This document shows, in pieces, positions 19,136 through 26,595 of a stretch of 64,000 nt of DNA. The stretch spans positions 1 to 64,000 of the forward strand of contig NZ_CP121247.1 of NCBI RefSeq assembly GCF_029632765.1. Direction: 5' to 3'. Made by a program: the position numbers and the translations under genes. The DNA is from Arcanobacterium wilhelmae (lineage in GTDB: Bacteria > Actinomycetota > Actinomycetes > Actinomycetales > Actinomycetaceae). The notes below the pieces were generated by a model. The model ran no database searches. It was not told where the DNA came from and was given only the letters and a program-made list of their open reading frames with translations. The stretch's first letter is position 1; each line of letters begins with the position of its first letter.

Positions 19136-19959
19136 TGGCGACACAGCAGGAGAGCGCGAGTAACCCGATGCTCGATATCGTGAGCGTGTCGAAGGCCTTT
19201 TTCCCGGGGACGATCAACGAGAAAATCGCGTTACGCGATGTTTCACTTTCCCTGGAGAAGGGGGACTTCGTCACCATCATCGGCTCGAACGGTGCCGGTA
19301 AATCTACGCTGCTCAATATTGTCTCTGGCCGCTACCGTGCCGATCTGGGCTCGGTGACGATCGACGGAACACTCACGACTCGGCTCTCGGATTACAAAGT
19401 GTCGAAGTATGTGGGCCGGGTGTTCCAAGATCCGATGGCTGGCACGTGCCCGCACATGACGATCGAGGAGAATCTGGCGATCGCGTGGGGCCGAACCCAC
19501 GGCCACGGCCTCGGGTTGGGAGTGACGAAGGCTCGCAAGGCGCAGTTCCGCCAGGAGCTCAAGGTGCTCGAGCAAGGGCTGGAGGATCGTCTGACGGCGC
19601 GAGTGGGGTTGCTTTCCGGTGGGCAACGCCAGGCGTTGAGCCTGGTGATGGCGGTGTTTAACCAGCCGAAGATCCTGCTTCTGGACGAGCACACCGCGGC
19701 CTTGGATCCGTCGCGTGCCGAGTTGATTACGCGGCTCACCAAGGAGCTCGTGGCCAAGCATCAGCACACCACGATGATGGTGACACACAATATGGAGCAG
19801 GCTCTCTCGCTCGGGAACCGGCTGATCATGATGCACGAGGGCCGCATTTTGTTCGAGCTTTCGGGCGCCGACAAAGAAAACGCGACGGTTGACGATCTGC
19901 TTGCCGAGTTCGCAAAGTTCAAGGATCTACAGATGAGCGACCGTTCGATGCTCGCTTAA
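19135..19959 (+). CDS. ABC importer ATP-binding subunit
   Basis: ATPase of the three-gene importer. Walker A GSNGAGKST (about residue 50), Q-loop FQDPMAGTCP, signature LLSGGQRQALSL, Walker B ILLLDEHTAALDP and switch histidine in MVTHNMEQAL. The ATG at 19135 overlaps the permease TGA and follows GGGAGGGAAG; the in-frame GTG at 19132 is a less likely start. LDEHTAALDP is typical of the TrpZ/YtrZ-type subunits partnered with ABC_sub_bind proteins. A strong terminator follows at 19989. Confidence 0.92.
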   Translation: MATQQESASNPMLDIVSVSKAFFPGTINEKIALRDVSLSLEKGDFVTIIGSNGAGKSTLLNIVSGRYRADLGSVTIDGTLTTRLSDYKVSKYVGRVFQDPMAGTCPHMTIEENLAIAWGRTHGHGLGLGVTKARKAQFRQELKVLEQGLEDRLTARVGLLSGGQRQALSLVMAVFNQPKILLLDEHTAALDPSRAELITRLTKELVAKHQHTTMMVTHNMEQALSLGNRLIMMHEGRILFELSGADKENATVDDLLAEFAKFKDLQMSDRSMLA

Positions 19960-19988
19960 GAGCAGCTTCGGGCTTCCTTTCACACACA

Positions 19989-20029
19989 GTGAGGCGTGGT
20001 GGCGATTTCGCCACCACGCCTCACTTTTT
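19989..20029 (+). terminator. Strong terminator after the ABC importer operon
   Basis: Perfect 16-bp stem GTGAGGCGTGGTGGCG with loop ATTT and a T5 tract. A near-identical hairpin recurs at 21398, part of a larger duplication. It also serves the converging minus-strand relic. Confidence 0.85.
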
Positions 20030-20031
20030 GC

Positions 20032-20172
20032 TTACTTCCTCTGTGCGAGGAACGCTGGTACACCAGGGCTGTGCTGGGTTCCGTTGATCGCTGAGGCGAT
20101 CAGTTCCATTGTGGTTCCGATTCCGACGCCGATTCCGATCAGCGTGAGAACGATGTATTTCCTGGCGTTCAT
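20032..20172 (-). pseudogene. Shrunken DUF3021 gene (46 codons, internal deletion)
   Basis: Keeps the start region (MNARKYIVLTLIGIGVGIG), the RBS AAGGAGACCACA and the last codons of the DUF3021 gene at 21441-21893, but about 310 bp in the middle are missing. The break lies between two GCGAG words and the frame is kept, giving one hydrophobic helix and the end AFLAQRK. It could still be translated as a mini-protein; no function can be claimed. Confidence 0.72.
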
Positions 20173-20179
20173 TGTGGTC

Positions 20180-20345
20180 TCCTTGTGGGCAAAAGTTGGG
20201 TAGGTCGAGGCCGCCGATGACGGTGCGATCTTTCGTTGAGAAGGCAAGGATTTCTGCTAAGTCGAGCGCGACGGCGTCGGTGCCGCGCGAACGGCGCTGC
20301 GCATGCGGCCAGAAACCCCGCCTAAGCGGTGAGGTGTTTGTCATG
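20180..20345 (-). pseudogene. LytTR regulator gene remnant
   Basis: Encodes only the middle segment RGTDAVALDLAEILAFSTK of the LytTR gene at 21990-22430 and has lost both ends. The flank to about 20325 matches sequence upstream of the intact copy (GCGCATGCGGCCAGAAA). So the whole lytTR-DUF3021 unit was duplicated and this copy decayed by two deletions. 20346-20433 holds the promoter/operator of the next gene. Confidence 0.72.
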
Positions 20346-20404
20346 AGATACGGGATTGCTGAAAGTCTGATTGATATGAAGGGCGCTCAATCATGAACTA
20401 GAGC

Positions 20405-20426
20405 TGATACCACCAGATCGGTATCA
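20405..20426. promoter_or_regulatory. Operator palindrome before the MNT/HepT pair
   Basis: TGATACC and GGTATCA form 7-bp arms around an 8-bp centre, ending eight bases before the ATG at 20434. This placement suits autorepression by the HTH domain of the first gene. Confidence 0.6.
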
Positions 20427-20433
20427 TGAAGAT

Positions 20434-20919
20434 ATGGACGCTTCTTTGGTTCCGTTTTCGGAGATCGATGGGCCTGAGTTTTTGCGACGTCGACGTCGGG
20501 CGCTTGGGTTGACTCAGCGTGAGCTTTCGCGTCGAACGAACGTTCCTCAATCGCATATTAGTGCGTTCGAAAATCGGCGTCGTCCATTGTCCCCGAATGA
20601 ACGCGATCGCTTGGAAAGCGATGTGATGGTGAAGCCGAGTGTGCTCCTTGATTTGCATCGAGAGGAGTTGCGTCGGGTTTTCAAGGATTCAGGGTTTACT
20701 GACGTTGCGGTTTTTGGTTCGGTTGCGCGCGGTATGGACACCTCTGAATCGGATATCGATTTCTTGATCAGCCACGATCGTGCAGTCGGGTTGTTTGCTA
20801 TTGGGAACCTCAGTCGGAAAATCGAAAATATCCTTGCAGCACCGGTTGACATTGTTGTTAACACTGGCCGCCAAGGGCCGCGACTTGCAAAGGCTCAAGC
20901 GGAAGCAGTCGCGCTATGA
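20434..20919 (+). CDS. HTH-MNT nucleotidyltransferase antitoxin
   Basis: 161 residues. The N-terminal XRE helix-turn-helix (LGLTQRELSRRTNVPQSHISAFE, about 24-47) is fused to a minimal nucleotidyltransferase domain with VFGSVARGMDTSESDIDFL (about 95-113), the GSx10DxD motif. MNT antitoxins of the HEPN/MNT class neutralise HepT by adding AMP to it; the HTH presumably represses the operon. The stop overlaps the next start (ATGA). Lower GC than neighbours and flanked by duplicated sequence, consistent with acquisition. Confidence 0.85.
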   Translation: MDASLVPFSEIDGPEFLRRRRRALGLTQRELSRRTNVPQSHISAFENRRRPLSPNERDRLESDVMVKPSVLLDLHREELRRVFKDSGFTDVAVFGSVARGMDTSESDIDFLISHDRAVGLFAIGNLSRKIENILAAPVDIVVNTGRQGPRLAKAQAEAVAL

Positions 20920-21389
20920 GTGACGACGACGGAAAGTTTAGCTTTGGCTTCGCACCAGGTTCCGGGCGTTCGACCGAGTCTGAGGCTTATTTCGCGCGAC
21001 ATGGGTTTCGTCGTTCGAGTGTTCCGTTCGATTTACACGTGGCGCTTCGTCGCCTCAGCGAGATGCTTGATGGCTTGGAAGTAGCTCGGGCCATTGTCCA
21101 TGCTGGCGGTGATTCCTTTTTTATCGACAACATGGATGGGGAGAAGACTCGATACGCCGCGTATTACGCGATTACCCGCGTTGTGGAGGCTAGCCAGCGT
21201 TTGCATTCCGATGTGAAGGAGGCACATCCTGAGGTGCCGTGGTCAATCATTCGTCAGATGCGAAACAAGATTGTGCATTTCTATGATGAGATCGACGATC
21301 AGGTTGTGTGGGAAACTTTGGCAAGTGATTTCCCGGATCTTGAATTAGCTGTGCGTCAGATTCGTGCGAAGCTCGAATCTGAGCTGTAA
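20916..21389 (+). CDS. HepT-like HEPN toxin
   Basis: 157 residues, mostly helical, with RNKIVHFYDEID near residue 114, the Rx4HxY motif of HEPN RNases. A polar N-terminal extension of about 35 residues precedes the HEPN core. Overlap with the MNT gene by four bases supports a two-gene toxin-antitoxin operon in antitoxin-toxin order. HepT toxins cleave RNA (often tRNA) and are inactivated by AMPylation of the motif tyrosine; here this is inferred from motif and context. Confidence 0.83.
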   Translation: MSDDDGKFSFGFAPGSGRSTESEAYFARHGFRRSSVPFDLHVALRRLSEMLDGLEVARAIVHAGGDSFFIDNMDGEKTRYAAYYAITRVVEASQRLHSDVKEAHPEVPWSIIRQMRNKIVHFYDEIDDQVVWETLASDFPDLELAVRQIRAKLESEL

Positions 21390-21397
21390 TAATCAGC

Positions 21398-21438
21398 GTG
21401 AGGCGTGGTGGCGATTTCGCCATCACGCCTCACTTTTT
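21398..21438. terminator. Bidirectional terminator, duplicate of 19989
   Basis: Stem GTGAGGCGTGGTGGCG against CGCCATCACGCCTCAC (one mismatch), loop ATTT, then T5. Lies between the converging HepT (+) and DUF3021 (-) genes. Confidence 0.82.
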
Positions 21439-21440
21439 GC

Positions 21441-21893
21441 TTACTTCCTCTGTGCGAGTTTGGCGTTCATTTCCTTCACTTTGGCGCGATCGAGCAGGTA
21501 GGCGACGAGCCAGATCGCGAGGTAGATCCCGATAAAGAACACGGCGAATCCGACGAACTCCCAGCCGAAGGTGAACCATTTAAGGTAGGCACCTATCGCG
21601 AGCCCGAACGCGGCGATGATCCCGAAGTGGAGGGTTGAGGTGAGCGCGATCGGGCGGCGCTCGTTTTCGTAGAGCAGCCCGGCGAGCGCACATACCGCTC
21701 CGTACAGCCCGTACAGTACGCGTTCCACTGCTACGCCGGCGTTTTCGCTACCGAACTGGGCGAGGAATGCGGGCACACCCGGGCTGTACTCGGTGCCGTT
21801 GATCGCTGAGGTGATGAGTTCCATTGTGGTTCCGATTCCGATTCCGACGCCGATTCCGATCAGCGTGAGAACGATGTATTTCCTGGCGTTCAT
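21441..21893 (-). CDS. DUF3021 membrane protein
   Basis: 150 residues with four hydrophobic segments (about 5-28, 55-75, 85-107, 113-135). DUF3021 proteins are typically encoded beside a LytTR regulator and thought to act with it in membrane-linked signalling. The gene follows the LytTR gene after a 96-bp spacer, with AAGGAGACCACA before the ATG. A degenerate copy is at 20032-20172. Confidence 0.82.
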   Translation of the reverse strand: MNARKYIVLTLIGIGVGIGIGTTMELITSAINGTEYSPGVPAFLAQFGSENAGVAVERVLYGLYGAVCALAGLLYENERRPIALTSTLHFGIIAAFGLAIGAYLKWFTFGWEFVGFAVFFIGIYLAIWLVAYLLDRAKVKEMNAKLAQRK

Positions 21894-21989
21894 TGTGGTC
21901 TCCTTGTGGGCAAAAGTGGGGTAGTTAGGGGCCGGCGACGCCGGTGCGACAAGTTGCGTTCAGGGCGCGAGGTGCGCACCAGCGTCGGG

Positions 21990-22430
21990 CTAGAGGCCGA
22001 GGGCGGCACGGAAGCTTTTCAGGGCGCGGCGGGCCACGAAGTAGCGGCTGCCGTCGCGAAGTTGCACGCTGATGGTGCCGGTTGCGGAAAGGTCGAGGTG
22101 CGAGATGGCTCGCAGGCTGACGATCTCGGACTGGGAGATTTGGACGAACTCGGCGGTGGGCAGTTGCTCAGCGAGTTCGCCGATGCGCGTTTTCACGCGC
22201 CATTCGCCGCGGCTCGTGTGTGCGACGACGGTGCGATCTTTCGTTGAGAAGGCAAGGATTTCTGCTAAGTCGAGTACGACGGCGTCGGTGCCTCGCGTGC
22301 CGACGATCCGGCGTAGCTGGCCTTTGCCGGCGAGCGTCTGGATCGCTCGCACCTCGGCCGTGAGCTCGGGTGCCCGGACGGAAACTTCGGTCTCCGGCGT
22401 CGTCGGGTCGATCGTGACTGTGAGCTTCAT
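21990..22430 (-). CDS. LytTR-type transcriptional regulator
   Basis: 146 residues from the ATG at 22430 (GGAGGGACGC upstream). The C-terminal half is a LytTR DNA-binding domain (EILAFSTKDRTVVAHTSRGEW, FVQISQSEIVSLRAISHLDL, GSRYFVARRALKSFRAAL). There is no receiver domain, as in the LytTR/DUF3021 pairs of many Gram-positives. It probably regulates its own operon and perhaps the divergent gene at 22575; the spacer 22431-22574 contains GCGCATGCGGCC, also kept in the relic copy. Confidence 0.85.
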   Translation of the reverse strand: MKLTVTIDPTTPETEVSVRAPELTAEVRAIQTLAGKGQLRRIVGTRGTDAVVLDLAEILAFSTKDRTVVAHTSRGEWRVKTRIGELAEQLPTAEFVQISQSEIVSLRAISHLDLSATGTISVQLRDGSRYFVARRALKSFRAALGL

Positions 22431-22574
22431 GCGTCCCTCCTTGTTGATGTCTCTATTACATCGCGCCGGGAGCCAGCCGCGCGAACGGCCCTGCGCATGC
22501 GGCCAGAAAACGCGCCGATGCGGCATTAAGATGGGAGCGACAGCCGCCAAGCGATTGCCGAACAGGGAGCCGTC

Positions 22575-23305
22575 ATGACTCGCACCGCATACGCCTTCGT
22601 ACCTGCCTCCGCGCCCACGAGCACTTTCGCTGGCGGTATGCTGTACCTGCGGCCGGGTGAGAGCGTTCCCACGGACGACGCTGGTGCGCCGCTTGCGCTT
22701 TTGATCCAGATCGACCTTGAGGCGATCGAGCCTCGCATCCTCACTTCCGGCGAGCTCGGCACGGTACTTCCGACGTCGGGTTTCCTGCAGGTCTTTCACG
22801 CAACGGACGCGTTGATGGGGATGAAGCTGGCCGACGAAAATCCGAATCCGTACGACGGAACTGGCTGTGTCCTGGTTCGCCACGTCACCGACGTCGTTGA
22901 TACGGGTGAGCCGAGCCCGCTTGCCGCTCCTGGGGAAGCCGAGGTGTACGCACCGGTCGACACGCAAACCCGGCTCTATCTGCAAGGCAACGTGGTGCAG
23001 ATGCGCCCGTTCCTCGGCACGCTTGAGTTTGATGAGGCGCAACCGGATTTTTGGGATCGCGTGGAGCGCGGGGAAATTGACGAAGAATCCGAACCGACGT
23101 TTCCCGAATACCCGTTTTACCTGGGGGATACCCGGCCTTCGTCCAGGGCGATTTCCGCGAGTACGACGTCGATCAGCGCAGCTCGGTTTTGCTCCTCGGG
23201 TCTTCCAGCGTTGGCGGAGCCGAGTGGGGCGATATGGGAGTGGCTGGAGTGTGGCTGTCAGATCCCCAGAGTTTCACCGGAGCTTTCCTCTACTGGGATT
23301 CGTGA
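22575..23305 (+). pseudogene. DUF1963 (YwqG-like) protein, frameshifted in a G-run
   Basis: The first 184 codons follow the DUF1963 pattern, ending TFPEYPFYLG. At the G5 run 23124-23128 the frame breaks: in the +1 frame the expected continuation is clear, GYPAFVQGDFREYDV, then SSVLLLGSSSVGGAEWGDMG and GAFLYWDS with a stop at 23303-23305. One more G would restore a protein of about 243 residues. As it stands the ORF runs in a nonsense frame to 23357. Either a real mutation, slippage or a sequencing error. Confidence 0.8.
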
Positions 23306-23331
23306 TGTGCGCCCCTCCTGTATCGCGGTCC

Positions 23332-23641
23332 TTATTCCCGACGAAGTCGGTCGATAAAGCCACCAATTTCGTCCACTAGCCCTGGATATGCCTCCGGCAA
23401 CGTGATCGCCATTGTTAAAGAATCGAGCATCTCCTCGACTAGTGAAGCCGCATGAGGGATCCCCCACCGCTCACCCTCGATCACCAGATCTGCGCCAGAC
23501 ACCAAGGAATGTGGAGTCGAGGCCAAAGTGGTATGCGCCAGCTGGGTCTGGAATCAGGTCAAAGGAACGCCAGTCGCCGCGGAGCGCACCGATCCTGTGA
23601 CCATACAGTTCGACAACGAGATCACCCACGGTCAGCCTCAT
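23332..23641 (-). pseudogene. hipA remnant (N- and C-termini joined)
   Basis: From the ATG at 23641 (overlapping the hipB end) it reads MRLTVGDLVVELYGHRIGAL...HFGLDSTF, typical of the HipA N-terminus. Then the frame changes near 23520 to ADLVIEGERWGIPHAASLVE...GGFIDRLRRE with stop at 23332, like a HipA C-terminus. About 300 codons containing the kinase core are missing. So the toxin is dead while the antitoxin gene survives. Confidence 0.65.
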
Positions 23642-23885
23642 CCCGCTCGGCACCGTCGTCGGGAACAGTAATGGTCGCACTCAATTCCATGCCGGTGGCC
23701 TGCATTGCGGCAAAAAGCCGGTTCATCATAATCGACGGTTTACCAGCCTCTAACTCCCAAATGTATTTCTGTGTGGTTCCCAGTTGTTTCGCCAAATCAC
23801 GTTGCGTTAATCCAGCGACAAGACGTGCCTGTTGTAACATCCGGCCGAGCGACTCTGGCCCGGAAACCCTGCCGTGATACTGCAT
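23622..23885 (-). CDS. HipB-like XRE antitoxin/regulator
   Basis: 87 residues with an XRE helix-turn-helix (LVAGLTQRDLAKQLGTTQKYIWELEAGKPS in segments, about 22-50), then MMNRLFAAMQATGMEL and a short acidic tail. This is HipB architecture. The gene overlaps the hipA remnant downstream and has a palindrome upstream at 23921. With HipA lost it may be a free regulator or a leftover. Confidence 0.78.
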   Translation of the reverse strand: MQYHGRVSGPESLGRMLQQARLVAGLTQRDLAKQLGTTQKYIWELEAGKPSIMMNRLFAAMQATGMELSATITVPDDGAERDEADRG

Positions 23886-24206
23886 CTCACATCCTTCCTC
23901 AGTTCACTCGATAGGCAATATGACTCCAATATGGGAGTCACAGTAGATGACTTCATTATTAACGTCAATAACTGTGACGTCAATATCCACGTACTCTGTA
24001 AACTCGCGACTTATCATGAAGTCTTCATTCAAGCGTTTGGGTGAGTTTTCTGCAGATCCTCTACACAACAGATGTGTTGATGGGAATGTGAGCGTTCATG
24101 CCGAGCGACACTCGTAACAGAATGCTGAGACACTGAAACTTAGGCAACCCTCATTTGGTAGGTTGGGAGCGTCAGATTTTACACTCTGCGATTTTGGAGA
24201 TCCCCT
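23886..24206. promoter_or_regulatory. hipB operator region and nucleotidase promoter region
   Basis: Divergent spacer. At 23921-23940 TGACTCC and GGAGTCA form a 7-bp-arm palindrome 35 bases before the hipB start, a likely HipB operator. Between 23950 and 23990 ACGTCAATA occurs twice. The right half must hold the promoter of the 5'-nucleotidase; TTTTGGAGATCCCCT precedes its ATG. Confidence 0.5.
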
Positions 24207-26522
24207 ATGAAACTCTTCGCTCGCACAGCGGCAACGGTTGCCGCTTGTGCCCTCATCACCACCCCACTCACCGCGTTCGCTGCAGATGCGAACGGAACTC
24301 CCGCACCGGCGTCGGCGGGTGGCAACGTTGTCACCCTCGATCTTTACACGCTGACGGATGTTCACGGGCACATCGAACTCGTGGAAAAGAAGGACAAGAA
24401 AACCGGCAAGTCGCGCGTGACTGAAGCTGGTTTGGAAAAGATGGGGTGCTTCCTCGACGCTGCTCGAGGTAAGCACCCTGATTCGTCGTTTACCCTACTG
24501 GGCGACAACATCGGTGCCTCGCCCTTCACCTCCGGCTCGCTCCTCGATAATCCCACGATTGCTGGCCTGAACGAGCTCAAGCCGGTGGGTTCGACGATCG
24601 GTAACCACGAGCTCGATCTCGGCCAGGAAGCGTTCAAGGCGCGCGTGGACGGCTCCCAGCCCGAAAAGTTCCACCAGACCGCCTTCCCCTACCTCGGCTC
24701 GAACGTGACCGGCCTGGGTAACTGGACCAACACAGAGGGCAAAACCGTCCCTTACCTCGGCGAATACGCCGTGTGGGAAGCCCCGGAATCGCAAGTGAAG
24801 GTGGCGTTCATCGGCGCGATTGCGGAAGATGTTCCCTACAAGCTCAGCCCCGGCACAACTAAGGGCATGACTTTCGGCGACCCCGTGAAGAAGATCAACA
24901 CGCTCGCTGAGAAGCTCAAGAAGGACGGCACGGCCGACGTCGTTGTGGCGATGCTCGACGACGACGTGAAGAACAACTTCCCGAAGATGGGTGCGCACGT
25001 GGACGGCATCATGGGCGGCGACACCCACGTCCCGTACGAGTTCGACGCCGTGAACTCCACAGAAAAGCTCAAGTCAGCGAATCCGCATCTCGCGGGCGTT
25101 GCCTCCGGTTCTTACACCGATAACATGGGCCTGATTTCGATCTCGTTCGATACGGCCGCCAAGAAGGTGGTCTCGGCGGATGCGAAGCTGATCCCGGCGT
25201 CGGAAGTCGCCAAGTGCGATACTTCCGCTTCGCAGTCGGCTCCGAAAATCAAGGCGATCGTTGACAAAGCCGTTGCTGATTCGAAGGCAAAGGGTGCCGA
25301 GCCGATCGTGAAAAACGTGAAGGGCGAGTTCCGCCGTGGCGTGTTCACGACGGCGTCGGGTGCAACCGACCCGGGCTCGAACCGCGGAATCGAATCCTCG
25401 CTTGGCGATCTCGTGGCGGATTCGCTTCGCGATCGCGTGATTACGAAGAGCGGCGCAAAAGCCGATATTGGCATCATCAACGCCGGCGGCCTGCGCGCCG
25501 ACCTCGTCCCCACGAACGGCGTGATCACCTACGCCGATACCTTCGCCGTGATGCCTTTCTCGAACGCGATCGGATACGTGACGATCACGGGCGCTGATTT
25601 CGTCAAGGCGCTCGAACAGCAGTGGAAGACGAACCTCAACTCGCAAAACTCACGTCCGATGCTCAAGCTCGGTATTTCCTCGAACGTTTCCTACACGTAC
25701 GACGTCACCAAGCCGTACGGCAAGCGCATCACCTCGGTGACGGTGAATGGTAAGCCGATCGACCTGAAGAAGAAATACACCGTCGGCTCGGTGACCTTCC
25801 TCCTCGCCGGCGGCGACACCTTCGACGCGCTCACGGCCGGTGGTGACTTCGTGACCACCGCGAACCTCGATCGCGACGAGTTCAACACCTACCTCAAGGG
25901 GCTCGAGGCGGCGAAGAAACCGATCGTCGAGCGCATGGCGAAAGCGGCGATCGGCGTGAGCCTGGATCGCACCGCAGTGAAGAACGGCGAGAAGGTGAAA
26001 GTTGCACTGCGTGGCCTGTCCTTCTCCGAGGGTCCTGCGATCACGAAGGGCGTCAAGGTTTCCCTTGGTGGCGCACCGGTTTCGGCGAAGGTGAACAATT
26101 CGCTCGTGGATGCGGATGCCAACTCCGAGAAGGCTGTGATCTCTACCGACGGCGCCGGCCAAGCGACCCTCGAGGTTCCGGTTTCGGCCAAGTGCACGGC
26201 CAAGGGTGGCGAGGTGAAGGTGCCGCTCACGGTGGCCACTGACTTTGCCACCGTCGTCGCGCCCGAGGCGGGCCTGTCAGTGAGCGTCGATTGCGGCGCA
26301 CCTGCCACAGGCGGTCAGGGCGACGCCGGTTCGGCCGGCAAGTCCGGAAAGAACGGCAAGTCGGGCCACGTTGGCAACGCCGACGCCGGTGCTCAGGCGA
26401 CTCCCAAGGGCAACGGCCCGCTGGCCTACACTGGCGCCAATGTTATCGGCCTGGCGCTCGGCGCACTTGCACTCGCCGCGGTCGGCGCAGGTGCTGTGCG
26501 CGCAGCCACGCGCAAGCGCTGA
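24207..26522 (+). CDS. Cell-wall-anchored 5'-nucleotidase/phosphoesterase
   Basis: 771 residues. Signal peptide to about residue 28 (TTPLTAFAAD), then metallophosphatase domain with DVHGHI, GDNIGAS, GNHELDLG and GGDTHVPYEF metal motifs, then the 5'-nucleotidase C-domain (GIINAGGLRADL; VGSVTFLLAGGDTFDAL). A Gly/Lys-rich stalk leads to a sorting signal LAYTG (about 744), a hydrophobic helix and RAATRKR. LAxTG is the motif class E sortases use; such a sortase is encoded at 29919. The likely role is release of phosphate/nucleosides from extracellular nucleotides. The dispersed word occurs four times in the gene, mostly in linker parts (24305, 25192, 26324, 26383). Confidence 0.92.
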   Translation: MKLFARTAATVAACALITTPLTAFAADANGTPAPASAGGNVVTLDLYTLTDVHGHIELVEKKDKKTGKSRVTEAGLEKMGCFLDAARGKHPDSSFTLLGDNIGASPFTSGSLLDNPTIAGLNELKPVGSTIGNHELDLGQEAFKARVDGSQPEKFHQTAFPYLGSNVTGLGNWTNTEGKTVPYLGEYAVWEAPESQVKVAFIGAIAEDVPYKLSPGTTKGMTFGDPVKKINTLAEKLKKDGTADVVVAMLDDDVKNNFPKMGAHVDGIMGGDTHVPYEFDAVNSTEKLKSANPHLAGVASGSYTDNMGLISISFDTAAKKVVSADAKLIPASEVAKCDTSASQSAPKIKAIVDKAVADSKAKGAEPIVKNVKGEFRRGVFTTASGATDPGSNRGIESSLGDLVADSLRDRVITKSGAKADIGIINAGGLRADLVPTNGVITYADTFAVMPFSNAIGYVTITGADFVKALEQQWKTNLNSQNSRPMLKLGISSNVSYTYDVTKPYGKRITSVTVNGKPIDLKKKYTVGSVTFLLAGGDTFDALTAGGDFVTTANLDRDEFNTYLKGLEAAKKPIVERMAKAAIGVSLDRTAVKNGEKVKVALRGLSFSEGPAITKGVKVSLGGAPVSAKVNNSLVDADANSEKAVISTDGAGQATLEVPVSAKCTAKGGEVKVPLTVATDFATVVAPEAGLSVSVDCGAPATGGQGDAGSAGKSGKNGKSGHVGNADAGAQATPKGNGPLAYTGANVIGLALGALALAAVGAGAVRAATRKR

Positions 26523-26537
26523 TCGAGCATCGCGAAT

Positions 26538-26584
26538 ACATGAATGTGCCCCAGGAGGGAGTTCCTCCTGGGGCACATTCATGT
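26538..26584. terminator. Long bidirectional hairpin terminator
   Basis: 21-bp perfect stem with core GTGCCCCAGGAGG and loop GAGTT between the converging nucleotidase (+) and the helical-repeat protein (-). No T-run on either side. Confidence 0.75.
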
Positions 26585-26595
26585 GACTTCCAGTA

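Noticed and set aside
21400..21640. Plus-strand ORF 21405-21638
   Set aside because: Antisense to DUF3021, acidic/proline shadow without RBS.
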